From: Isoetes taiwanensis
Lineage: Eukaryota > Streptophyta > Lycopodiopsida > Isoetales > Isoetaceae
Assembly: GCA_021234155.1 (NCBI GenBank)
Contig: JAJEKV010000082.1
Coordinates: 1-64,000 of the forward strand
Direction of reading: 5' to 3'
Length of the DNA stretch: 64,000 nucleotides
The notes beneath the pieces are model-generated. The model had not been told where the DNA came from, did not search any database, and saw only the letters and a list, made by a program, of their open reading frames with translations. Shown piece by piece: positions 34,201-44,426 of the stretch (within the stretch, counting starts at the first letter, position 1; the number at the start of each line of letters is the position of its first letter). A program made the position numbers and the translations under genes.

Positions 34201-35525
34201 CCAAGAATATGAGACGGATAGGTGGTTGTCCTTGAACCGTGGTCCCCGCCTTGGCAGAATCCCGCTTTGCCATTCTTGTCGCCGATGTGCTTCTCAACTA
34301 TCCGAGCCTCACCTGAACCCGATCCAGAGAGCAAGGCGATCATGAAAGCTATGGACGCACAAATATTTTGGTGAACAAGAAGAGTGACCCTCGCCGATAG
34401 TCAAATTGTGTGAATATTGTAAACAAACGTGAAATGTATTGAACATTTTGTAATGAATATACTTGTATATTGAGTTTTGATGCCTTTCTCGACTCACGAA
34501 GTCGAGAAAGGCATGCTTGTCCTATTGATGAGACCATTTGTATGTTTGATTGTGTGACCGATGCGCCCACAATGTATTATGATGATGCTTCTACGCTGCA
34601 TTTGGCCTTTCGACTCGCGAAGTCGAGAAAAGACACTACTTCCCACGCCATTGGATGCAGCTTGTATGGAATGAATGTTCTCCATTGTAATTTGATTTCA
34701 ACATTCTTTTCTTCGTTTTGACTAATGGCACCGTGAATTGTTAATCATACTCTCCTTGCTCCGTGGTTCGTGCATGATCCGACACCAGCCATTGCATCCC
34801 GCCAGCATCACAGTAGACCGCCCAGCGGCATGAGATCCCGCCAAGGCGAAGAAATACCGCTCAAGTAATGCATCCCCGGCCACGCTACACTCTTGCCCGG
34901 CCTTTGGGATAAGGTTGCTCGGGAATTCGTGAGGTTGCTCGCTACACCCGGGATAAAGAACAGCTAAGAACAAAGAGAAAGTCCAGGAAGTTCAAAGCAT
35001 CTTGCAAGCATTGCATAACATCCACGGAGGTTGGGGAAGGAGCATATTCGATGGAAGGTCAGCGGGAGGCGAGTGGAGAAGCTCGGGTGGATGTGTCGGC
35101 CGGGTAGCTCCGTGAGGCACCTCCACGGAGGCATTCCACACCCTTCAGGTTGCCCCCAAGGCTTACAAATGGGCGTGAAGAAGCGCCGCTTAGTTAATCC
35201 CCTAAGGTGGACCACCTACGAAGATGATGTAATCAGAAGTGACAAAGAAGACCACCATGGTCTCAAGGCCCCATGTAAAATACATTGTACTGCTCAATTT
35301 ATTAATAAAAATTTTTTTCAACTAGATCTTTGGTTTCAAACTTTAATGAATTTCCTTTGTTTCAGCTTGCATTGTTCTTGTTCTCACTCGCTAACTGTGA
35401 GAAAACTGCAGCAAAGCTTGAATGCGAAGTTTTATTCAAAAATTGAATTAAGGATAGTTTTCGGCTCGGGGTGCTCCTTTTTGTGTAAATTAACAGGGTT
35501 CCGGAAAAAAGTGGGAATGGAATGA
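34201..35525. other. Right part of transposon, unassigned
   Basis: Two strong palindromes (34487-34508 and 34607-34628) follow the FCP1-like remnant. A plus-strand frame of 164 codons (35031-35525) starts Arg/Gly-rich and runs into the TIR, so it is probably not a gene. The last 250 bp is AT-rich subterminal sequence. Confidence 0.35.
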
Positions 35526-35550
35526 GTCCCACTTTAATTAAATACGACTT
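35526..35550 (-). repeat. Right terminal inverted repeat
   Basis: Exact reverse complement of 23423-23447, followed directly by the TGAA duplication at 35551-35554. Confidence 0.9.
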
Positions 35551-35554
35551 TGAA

Positions 35555-35830
35555 GAAATTATAGTTATGCTTTCAAGTTAGAGTTGACACTAAAGAAACA
35601 TATTGCAGTCATTAAATCCTTGTATTGCCATTGAAAATTTTTACATAGGGCCTTTTATTAGAGTTGCGGGAATTCAAAACACCTTCTCAGTAAATTATAG
35701 TTCTGCTTTCAAGTTAGAGTAGAAACTAAAGAAACATATTACAGTCAGTAAATCCTTGTATTGCCATTGAAAAATTTTACATAAGGCCTTTTATTAGAGT
35801 TGCCCAGCTCTGTGTTACAAAATTACAGAA
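35555..35830. repeat. 136-bp tandem duplication flanking the transposon
   Basis: TTTCAAGTTAGAGT starts at 35571 and 35707, followed by AAACTAAAGAAACATATT, AATCCTTGTATTGCCATTGA and GGCCTTTTATTAGAGTTG in both units. The second unit preserves the uninterrupted version of the transposon target site. Confidence 0.85.
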
Positions 35831-35944
35831 GTTCTAGGCAGTTTAAGAAGACATTCATAATCCTCATTTGAGGCCTTTTTTGGAGATGCCCATTTTTTCT
35901 TCTGAACCAAAAACTAAATAACAAAAACAAAAAAAAAAATTCAG

Positions 35945-36379
35945 CCCTCTACCTCCTCCCTCTTCTTCCTCATCCTCTTCTTTCTCCGAAGCTTTCATCG
36001 CCATCTTCATCGGGATGTCTTCGCAGCATCTTCGCTCTTGAGGAGGAGAGGGCGCCCATAATCACCGCTTTTTTTTCTTCGTCTACCTGCTTCCTCCATT
36101 TCTTCTTCTTTTTCAATCTCGTTCTCCATCTCCTCATCTGAATCAAGGGGATTATGGGGACCGAGGCTGCTCGCTTTGGTGCTCGATAATCTTTTCCCTT
36201 AAGCTTGCCCCTGCAGAATAACTCCTCGAATTATCCTGGACCGGTGGTGCGGAAGGCAGCCACAAATGCATCCTCAATGGAGGGGGAATGGATTTCTTTA
36301 TCAATTTTTTATCGCCTCTTCGCCTCCTGAGGCAGTCCCGGGGATGGAGCGGACGAGGCCAGGCAGCATGGCTCACCAT
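35945..36379 (-). other. Acidic/basic low-complexity coding-like stretch, minus strand
   Basis: A 75-codon frame (36379-36152) is followed, in other frames, by segments such as LDSDEEMENEIEKEEEMEEA and HPDEDGDESFGEREEDEEEE. This looks like a charged tail of a nuclear protein or a degraded TE accessory protein, with frame breaks. No family is recognised. Confidence 0.25.
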
Positions 36380-37060
36380 GGTAGAAGGTGCTAGAAATCA
36401 ATGAAGGCGCTAGAAGGAAGAAAGGATTGGCGGTTGAAAGAATGGAGGGTTTCATGCAAGATATAGAGTAGTTGCATGCAAGGTTTCTTATAGGCGCGGT
36501 TGTAATTATGATTCCATCACATCATACAAGATTTATATCATATACGAATTACCTATCATTACTTCTATTGAATTAATTACTCTAGGTTATCATTAATTCT
36601 CTATAGAATTACCCACATGTCAGCTATACTTAAAACCTATGTTTTCATTAATTTTGTATAATTACCTAGACCCCAGCTATACTTACAACCAACTTTGGCC
36701 CATCTAGATTTACGACCTATACTTACCTCATTAGTACTACTAGCATACACCCTATGTTACCATTAATTTTGCAATAATTGCCTACACCTAAGCTATACTT
36801 ACAACCTATTTTTGGCTGCACTTACAACATATATTTGTCCATTTAATGGTTTTTTTGGTATTTCTTAAAGTTCCCTTTAATCGGTTCTCAAAATTACTTT
36901 GTCCTTTTTTCGAACTATATTAAGACATTTCACTTTATATAGGTGAAGCGTGTGGATCCTAAAAAGGGTAAAAATGTAATACCTATCCCCCCAACATGTT
37001 TCAACATTGTTACATGTTCTTATCACATTGTTACCCCATTGTAAACATTGTTCTTGTAGG
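36380..37060. other. AT-rich stretch upstream of the second DUF7869-type element
   Basis: Repeated CTACACC/CTATACTTACAACCTA phrases occur at 36620-36830. No gene is supported. Confidence 0.4.
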
Positions 37061-37068
37061 TCAATGCT

Positions 37069-37335
37069 GTGGACCACCCAAAGGGTGTTGAGGCTGAGAC
37101 TACTAAGCAAATTATCCTCTATAGTAGGTTGGATTGGATGAATAAGAAGGTGAAACTGAAGCACCAATGCAATAAGAAGCTAGTAGGTGAAGGAACTATC
37201 ATACTAGCTGATCCTATCCAGGCTGTCAATGTTGAAAGGTTAGGAGAGGATAAAGTGGGTGTGGCCATAACAAGTTTAGAGGAAAAATGGAAGGAAAAAG
37301 GATCAAATCACCGGGATTGCAATCGCTTGTATTAA
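37069..37335 (+). CDS. Upstream ORF of the DUF7869-type element (probable 5' exon)
   Basis: An 88-codon frame contains EGTIILADPIQAVNVERLGE and KVGVAI. The corresponding position in the decayed copy encodes VDPFDSVNDERLGDEHLGVG, so this segment is conserved between two element copies and probably belongs to the element's coding capacity. It ends at a TAA before the large frame at 37594. An intron between them (acceptor near TTCTAAG at 37604) is plausible. A separate small protein is the alternative. Confidence 0.4.
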   Translation: MDHPKGVEAETTKQIILYSRLDWMNKKVKLKHQCNKKLVGEGTIILADPIQAVNVERLGEDKVGVAITSLEEKWKEKGSNHRDCNRLY

Positions 37336-37593
37336 ACAATTGAGGTTCCATGCATCATGCCATGGCCTATAGCCCTGCATTGAGTTAATAGGAGAATTCC
37401 TTTTACCAGAGCCGAGGTTGTGGATGACACGATTTTCTTAATGCACCTCCAATAGTTTGCCGGGACCACATTTTCGTGAGAAGAGGGCACACTCAAGGTG
37501 GTGAAACATTATCCTAGCAAGAGGTCCAAGTCAAGTAGTGATTGTTCACGTGAAGCTCACTCAAGGTAAGGGAATGGAATGTTGTTGGGATAA

Positions 37594-39582
37594 TTGTGTT
37601 CTAAGTTTGAAATTGATGAATTAGTGGAAGCAAGAGCCACCTTCCAAGAGTATACTTGTGATGAGAGGAGGACTTACATGTACTCCATTCATGAGCTTGC
37701 ACTTCAAGATGAAAATTTTCCAAAAAAAAAAAATACCCACCTGCTAGGGACATGGATATGTAAAGTTGCATGGATACATATTCATGGTATTCCAATTTCA
37801 TCTTGGCAAAATTGGCAAGCAAGTCATGCAAAGGGGAGTAAAATTGCATTACATGGAAATAATGGCATGTTGAGGCCAACTTCTAGGATCCTGGCTGCTA
37901 GGGAGGTTTTTGAAAAATATGTTGAATTCAATGCTGAGAATATACCACATAAAAGTAGGAAAGATCAACAGGAAAAAATAGTTGTCGAGAAGAGATTGCC
38001 ATCCCATTGTACCCAGAAGAGCATATTGGAGGAAGTGAATGCTTTGCTTCGAGAACTACAGTACCGCAATATCTCAACCCGCCTTAAAGAGAGACTATGG
38101 AGCAAGCACTTCAAGCATGTCACTATAGACACTTCGAACAACTTTGCAAAGTGCAACTTGTGTGCTAAGTTGAAAGAGATTCTTGATAAGACCAAGCAAC
38201 CAAGCCAAAGGGCTAAGATAAGGGAGCAAATGAAAGATCACATGACAGACCAACTATCATGTAGATCCACTTATTGGATGTGGAGAACATTATCATGTTT
38301 GGAACCCAATAACTATGTTTGTATTATACATGACAAGATGGATCAATCAAAGACTTGTTTGCCACAGTATAGTTACATACCCAAGCAAATCAATAGAGCT
38401 TATCCTTTGCAAGTCTCTCTGACAGGTGCAATAGTGCATGGCTCAGTGCCAATTTATTATGGCCATTTTAGTTTGCAATTGTGGAGTGATGATCCTGATT
38501 TTCATATTGGAAGTGTGATGAGGTGCTTGAGGAACTATGAGAGTAGTTATTCTGGTGACCTCCACAACCCTGGAGGTGGTAGCCAACCACTCTTCAGTGC
38601 ATTGTTGGATAGAAAGCCTAATAATTTAGAGAAGTTTACTAAGGCAAGGTTTAGGAAGTCAGGTGCTTCTGAACACGTTGGAGCCTCAAGTTCACGTCCC
38701 CAACCTCGAGATCTACCACCAAGGTTCCTCCTCCAACTTGATAATTGTCTTTGGGCCGAGAATAAAAACAGGTATATGTTCTCATTCCTATCTTATTTAA
38801 CAGTCGTGGGTGTCTTTGAAAGAGTGAATTTAGGGTTCTTAATGCCTGGACATACTCATGAGGATGTGGATGCATTGTTTGGGAAGTATAGTGCGCAGTT
38901 GAAATTTCAATCTGTGACCAATCTTCCTAGACTAATGGAAGTGCTTAGTGAATGCATTTCACCTTCTCCTATAGGGTTGATCATACAAGAGGTGCCTAAT
39001 TGGAAGAATTTTATCGAAGGTTATGCTCTTGATATGGAAGGTCAATCTAGACCTCTTCAGTACACTTTCTGGGTCATGGGAAATAAGCCAATCATGCAAT
39101 GGAAGATGAGACCTTCAGATGATAAATGGAGGCCAGATGAGGGAGTACCTATATGGCACGAAGATGAAAATGGTAAACCTAAGATTCCAAGGGGTCAACC
39201 AAAAGCTCTTACGCCTTTTCCAGAGGTGGATTCATTGCAAAGCACATTGGACGGCATTTCTGAATACATCAAGTATTGGAAAAATAACCCCGATGATACC
39301 AACCTTGCATTGATAGATTATTGGACACGGGTACATGGATTATTGGGACAAGTAGACACATCCTCTGATGAACTCAAAGATGGATGGCTACCTAAGACTA
39401 GGTGGAGAGACTTGATAACACCTGAGGAAGCTGATGATGTGGTTAGTAGTATTCTTGAAGTCCATGGCTCCTCCACTTTGAAAAACACTATGTTGGTCCT
39501 AGGAAAGGAAGGCCTAAATATCTCGGGCTGGAGGATTATGATCCCAAAGATGACTTGCTTTGCCATCAATTTGCACTTATAG
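37594..39582 (+). CDS. DUF7869-type protein, putative DDE-like transposase, long open frame
   Basis: 662 codons are open, beginning just after a TAA. The first in-frame ATG is at 37678, but similarity to the decayed copy starts earlier, so an upstream exon is likely. In order: a CNLC knuckle at residues 187-190, YVCIIHDKMDQ (HDKMD 246-250), a GSVPIYYGHFSL strand (283-294), FLLQLDNCLWAENKNRYMF (LDN 382-384, ENK 389-391) and GHTHEDVDALFGKY (419-432). This motif set is what I know as DUF7869; the spaced Asp residues suggest an RNase H-like DDE core, which is inference. After 39582 the similarity continues in another frame to about 39830 (EEERYKDYWTKRWKRNP). The C-terminus is therefore frameshifted, and a run of 12 A at 37722-37733 is a second possible slip. 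No TIRs were found around this copy. Confidence 0.7.
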   Translation: MCSKFEIDELVEARATFQEYTCDERRTYMYSIHELALQDENFPKKKNTHLLGTWICKVAWIHIHGIPISSWQNWQASHAKGSKIALHGNNGMLRPTSRILAAREVFEKYVEFNAENIPHKSRKDQQEKIVVEKRLPSHCTQKSILEEVNALLRELQYRNISTRLKERLWSKHFKHVTIDTSNNFAKCNLCAKLKEILDKTKQPSQRAKIREQMKDHMTDQLSCRSTYWMWRTLSCLEPNNYVCIIHDKMDQSKTCLPQYSYIPKQINRAYPLQVSLTGAIVHGSVPIYYGHFSLQLWSDDPDFHIGSVMRCLRNYESSYSGDLHNPGGGSQPLFSALLDRKPNNLEKFTKARFRKSGASEHVGASSSRPQPRDLPPRFLLQLDNCLWAENKNRYMFSFLSYLTVVGVFERVNLGFLMPGHTHEDVDALFGKYSAQLKFQSVTNLPRLMEVLSECISPSPIGLIIQEVPNWKNFIEGYALDMEGQSRPLQYTFWVMGNKPIMQWKMRPSDDKWRPDEGVPIWHEDENGKPKIPRGQPKALTPFPEVDSLQSTLDGISEYIKYWKNNPDDTNLALIDYWTRVHGLLGQVDTSSDELKDGWLPKTRWRDLITPEEADDVVSSILEVHGSSTLKNTMLVLGKEGLNISGWRIMIPKMTCFAINLHL

Positions 39583-40103
39583 TACCCGAGCGCACAGAGA
39601 TATATACCTGGGTGGATGGGTTACACCATCTCGCAGGTTTGCAAAGAAGTAGGTGACCGCTTAATGTGAACAAAGTTCGTGTGGAGTGGTGGTGTCCAAA
39701 GGCACCGGCTTAAATGCAAAGGGGAGAGGAAGAAAGGTATAAAGACTATTGGACAAAGAGATGGAAGAGAAACCCTATTGAAGGGGATGATTGGGTTGAG
39801 TTAGATACTATTTTGTTTTCATGGACCCCAAAGGTCATCCTGTGCAAGGCGCTAGGGTTACAATACGTGGAAGTGAGGAAGAAAGCTATGATACATCTAG
39901 GGTCACCGAGAAGTAATTGGCAATATGTAACTTCGACATGCATATGTGAAATATTTTTAATTTTTAATGCAATCATGTTGTCTTTGCCAAAAAAAAAAAG
40001 TCACATTCTCGATGCAAATTTACTAACCCGGGAAAAAGTTGCAGTGCCAAAATGGTCCAAAATCCTGACATAAATCCAATTTAAATGAATGATGGTTCCT
40101 ACA

Positions 40104-40530
40104 CTTTTTTTTTTTTTTTTTTTTTTGTTCCCGCCACCGCGCGATAGAAGGATGCTAACCATAACGACTATAGGATGCCGCCGCGAACGTTTCTCTTCCC
40201 GATCTTGTCCATTTTAAGCTAGAACCTGCAGGAATTGAACCTGCATTTCTTCACCAATGCGTCAAATACCGCATGATAGAAGGTTGCTGATCATAACGAC
40301 TATAAGATTCCCAATGCAAAGTGTTATATATTTTTCTTTCAAACATGTCATGCAATGATAGCCAGTGGGGTTTGAACCTTGGCAGGGAAGACCCATATCC
40401 AGTGGTCTGACCACTAGGCCATCATCGCCATGAATATAGAACATTTACGGCCACCCAATAGTAGCTAGTGGGATTTGAGCTGGGGCGGAGGACACCCGTT
40501 TCCAATAGCCTAACCACCAGACTGCTATTG
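40104..40530 (-). repeat. Cluster of tRNA-derived SINE heads
   Basis: On the minus strand there are three tRNA-like modules. The first has GCAGGTTCAATTCCTGC as a perfect T-arm (40228-40244). The second has A-box TAGTGGTCAGACC (40404-40416) and B-box GGTTCAAACCCC (40367-40378). The third has A-box-like CTGGTGGTTAGG (about 40510-40521) and B-box-like GCTCAAATCCC (about 40470-40480). A further head fragment (TCGTTATGGTTAGCATCC, near 40160) is followed by an A-tail on the minus strand (40104-40126). The acceptor stems do not pair, so these are SINEs and not tRNA genes. Confidence 0.6.
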
Positions 40531-41056
40531 CTAGTGGAACAATCCCAGTAGATAAAAGACGTTCTCAGCTAGTGCCCTTGTTGCGAGGATCTCAGCTAGT
40601 GGGTGTAAATATGGTAATGCTACCCAAAAAAATGTGAAAGCACATAGCACCTAAAGCACCTATGACTAAGAAACAATGTGTCATAACTTGACCTCCACAA
40701 TTTGTACGCTCCTCTACGGGATCTATATCATCGCTCCTTGCCTTCCTACATCATATATATTGTCCCCGATTTCCAATATGTCTAACCACCAGACTGCTAT
40801 TGCTAGTGGAACAATCCCAGTAGATAAAAGACGTTCTCAGCTAGTGCCCTTGTTGCGAGGATCTCAGCTAGTGGGTGTAAATATGGTAATGCTACCCAAA
40901 AAAATGTGAAAGCACATAGCACCTAAAGCACCTATGACTAAGAAACAATGTGTCATAACTTGACCTCCACAATTTTTATGCGGCCCTCTACGGGATCTAT
41001 ATCATCGCCCTTGCCTTCCTACATCATATATATTGTTTTTAAGTATATAAAACATC
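40511..41056. repeat. Recent 272-bp tandem duplication
   Basis: TAACCACCAGACTGCTATTG starts at 40511 and 40783. The units are nearly identical for about 270 bp, differing mainly in a small indel near TTTRTRCGSNCCTCTACGGG. A reversed piece of the unit (GGGTAGCATTACCATATTTA) is at about 41130. Confidence 0.9.
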
Positions 41057-43260
41057 AACTCTAAGGTCGTTGAAGAGAAATGTCTTCAAGCAAAGCACCT
41101 AAAGCACTTGTCCGGATGGTGCTTTTTGGGTAGCATTACCATATTTACACCCTAGTGCCCTTGCTGCGAGGAAGTTGAAACTTTGACTGGGAAAGGAAAG
41201 ATGAAAATTTTGAAATTTTTGATTTTCCTAGGGAACACAAATCCAATTGGTTGTTCTTGCAAATTTCAATGAGTATGGTAATTGGATGGGTTAAATTGAA
41301 TTGACTTATTTCTCTTTGCCTAATAATTAATCACCATTCCAAATGTTGCGTAATAATTAATGACCATTCCAAACGTGCAAAGTACAACAATATAGATACA
41401 ATTGTCTGGAACTAGCTTTCCTTTAGCATTATATAAAACAATCAGAAGCTCTCTCAGATCATTGTAAACATCAAATTAAAGATCCGGATCACAAAAGAAA
41501 TTAATTCTTCTTCAGACATGGGAGGGAAGAACCTGTGTTATTAGTATTTAATTTGAGGGGATTTATGCGTCTGGCTCCTATGGTGTATGAATTGTTTGAA
41601 AAGGAAACCATTTATCGCAAATCTGAATTAGAGATCCAAGTTTCCAGAATGGCAATGATGGAATGTGTAGAACTGGGAGGATCAAGGGACAACGTATTAA
41701 AAGTCTACATAGAGAACAGGATTTAGCCAGGCAAAGCATCTTGAGATAATTATGACAGTTAGTAATCAACTTGCATTGTTTCTTGAACAACTTGGCAGTC
41801 TCCTCGATGTTAGTGGATGTTAAATCACCAATTAAGATGGGTGGAACTGTGTGATCTATAGTGTAGTGTGTTCTTGTTCCGCCAATACCAAAGACTAACA
41901 ATTATGAAATAGGCATTGGCACCAATCTTCTTCCTCTTATTCTTACAAAAGACATAAAGCTTCTCTCAACGCAATGAATCATGAAAGGGCCAGCATCAAC
42001 ATTTAAATATTTCCAAATGAAGGATAATCGTAAAGGCTCTCCACGCGGTACAATCATAAGAAAGGAACTTAGAACAATATAATCACATGACAATCACATG
42101 ACATGCTTTTGTGAGCTAATCAGAAGGCAATAAGTAGAGAAATATTTCTTCGAATTTGTGTATAATGAAGATCAAACTGAAGGAAGTGAATAATGCTTGA
42201 TGTAATATCTAGTAATGCATAAACATTTTTAATAAGAGGAAGCTTGCTTACCATGGAGCAAAGCTGCACCCCTTTTCTGCTTACCAGATATGACATCATT
42301 GCAAGAAAAAGAGGGACAATGCAAAACCTGTTGAATTTGAGCAAATGCAATGGCTTAAACTCTGTGTCTTCCAGAGCCAACTAATCCATCCATAAAGCAT
42401 GGCTAACACATTACCCAGAAGGCAAATATTGCAGATCGCTTATTTATATGGTGTGGTTATACACTCTGCCTTAGAAGGCAGATATTGCAGCAACTATCTG
42501 CTAGCTGGCCATGGGGAAACATATTCTCAATGGGTAAAGGCCAGGTTCAGAAGGTTTTTTAAACAAGGATTTGAAAAAAGCGTACCTCTGGAAACATACC
42601 TCTGGAACTACCCTAGATGCTACAACACAAACCGGCTATGGTGGACGCATGAGCAGTTGGGTATGGCGGACCCAATGGTTGCGCCCTTGCAGCCGATTGT
42701 AGAGGCCGCACAGGAATCCCTGTGATTGTAGAGCCAATTCTAGAGGTTGTCTTGTGGCAGAGGAACTCCAAAATACTCAATGGCTGGGCAATATCCTACT
42801 CAAACTCCTGAAGCAAGCAACATGTTCGCCCCCAAAGCTTCTTCTGCCGCCATACTCAAAACAGAGAATAAAGACCTTAAACAGAAAAATATCCAACCGC
42901 TCAAGGGTTGATTCACTGTGGTTCAAATTTTATCGCCTTTCATCTCCTTTCTGTGATTTCTAGAGTACCATGCATCAATCTGGGTGTTCAAAATCAGGAT
43001 GGCACCTGAGCTTTCTACAACAGGCAGAGATTGTGCCGAAATTCTCACGACTATGGCTATGGCGGCCGACGGTGAAGGGGCATCATTTTTTTCTTTTCTT
43101 TTCTTGTTGCAAACCGGAACTGAGCAGGGCAGGATTGCTTGCTCTGCAGGGCCGGATTGCTTGTAGGGCAAGAAAGGGACGTCACTCCTTTTTTTTTCAT
43201 TTTTTTTAAAGACACGTGTCTCTCTCAGGTTTTTTTTTGCATCAAACAAAATAGAATAGG
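41057..43260. other. Stretch without a recognised gene
   Basis: The best frame is 42399-42725 (108 codons; RFRRFFKQGFEKSVPLETYL, WWTHEQLGMADP). It has a coding-like composition but matches no family I know. The rest is AT-rich with stops in all frames. Confidence 0.3.
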
Positions 43261-43390
43261 AACATGCTTTATATATGGATTGAACACATGAACATGATTC
43301 CACCATGACATGAGCCTGGGGAATCGAACCCCAGTTCCAATCCAATTCTCAAGGCTTACCTGAAGCTTAAGTATGGGCAGACCAAACAAC
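43261..43390 (-). repeat. tRNA-derived SINE fragment
   Basis: CTGGGG-TTCGATT-CCCCAG (43316-43334, minus strand) is a perfect T-arm with a six-base-pair stem and seven-base loop and contains the B-box. No convincing acceptor stem surrounds it. Confidence 0.45.
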
Positions 43391-44395
43391 ATAGAAAAAC
43401 ACATAATATCATACAGTAGGACCAAAGAGGTTTTTCAAAATTTGTACTCTTTCATGGTGCAATAGGGTAATTGAACCGTATATGCCATGTATGTTATGTA
43501 TTTTCATATGCAACAATAAAATCTAAAACGTTAAGTACATGTTAAACTTGGAGGGCTTAACTGCTTACACATCTTTTAGAGGTAGCAAGTTAATATCAAT
43601 ACCTGAGCACATGAACATAAAGGTTTTCTGTAATATACAAACACGTTTTAACCAACATAATACATCATGGAAGATAAAATATATCATAGATGTTGGGTGT
43701 TGCTTGGCTTCTACAAATACTTGTCATGTTGTTGCGTGCTCAAGGAGAAAATATTTTATGCTCACTATGGAAAGGAACTGGAAATGGAAATATTTTCCCT
43801 CTCAAGAACATTCTTTTTTAAGTAGAAGTAGAGCTGGCATAGGTTGCTTGCAGCTGAATATATCTTAATATGCCTGCATGTCCAATATGAAATAACTTGT
43901 TCAAACTGAATGCTTTTATTTCTTTAATAGATCTTCATCTCTACATTGGCCTTAAAGTTTCCCACAGTCAGTGCCATCTTCATCATCTACTGCTACTCAG
44001 CATCATGAAATCTATACTTCATCCTAATCAATCATCTGAGAACACTATCCATCTTTCACAATACCCAAGAACCTGCATTTCAAAGCCCAAGGCATTATTC
44101 TGCTCGATATCAACATGTTCCCTATTTATCAATAATCAGACACCAAAATTTACAGTGAAAGGGGATTCTTACCAAAAATATCTTTATTAATTGGAAATAA
44201 TACATGAGCCTTTTCTTTAACATAGGTGCTATTAATTCCAACTTACATGCACTTCCAATGAAACATATTGTAACTCTAGCAATAAACAACAAACATTAAA
44301 AACTATAAGAATAGGAAGAGATCCTGCTTGAAAATGAACATGATTCAGGCTATATATAAGTGGCTAAAGTTTTGGAGAAAGTAGTAGTTGTGAGC
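43391..44395. other. AT-rich stretch without a recognised gene
   Basis: Short frames only (for example 43539-43868 and 43897-44190), none recognisable. Confidence 0.4.
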
Positions 44396-44426
44396 ATAAA
44401 TATGGCCATATGCCCGCCTGGCCGGC

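Larger units (their letters stand above)
23423..35550. mobile_element. 12.1-kb TIR transposon with DUF7869-type ORF and gene cargo
   Basis: Perfect 25-bp terminal inverted repeats (23423-23447 and 35526-35550) are flanked by TGAA on both sides (23419-23422 and 35551-35554). Removing the element plus one TGAA restores CAGCTTCTGAAGAAATTATAG. That sequence aligns without gaps to the local repeat copy at about 35681 (CACCTTCTCAGTAAATTATAG), and it completes the arm of the foldback element. Inside are a decayed DUF7869-type ORF next to the left end, AT-rich repeats, a palindrome-rich tandem repeat zone, several broken ORFs and an FCP1-like phosphatase remnant. Both subterminal regions repeat GGGACTC. 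The element now looks immobile because its ORF is broken. Confidence 0.8.

Noticed and set aside
27985-34628. CRISPR-like array from the GTCGAG repeats
   Set aside because: Spacing is irregular (tens of bp to kilobases), repeats are degenerate palindromes in eukaryotic DNA and no cas-like genes occur.
35031-35525. 164-codon plus-strand frame at the right end of the transposon
   Set aside because: It changes composition abruptly at 35270 and runs into the subterminal region; no motif or homologue recognised.
37594-40100. TIRs of the AAGTCG type around the open DUF7869 copy
   Set aside because: I searched both flanks for the 25-bp end and its reverse complement and saw none, so boundaries of this copy were not assigned.
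40357-40432. Possible functional tRNA gene on the minus strand
   Set aside because: A- and B-boxes are present, but acceptor and anticodon stems do not pair and the module recurs in a SINE setting.
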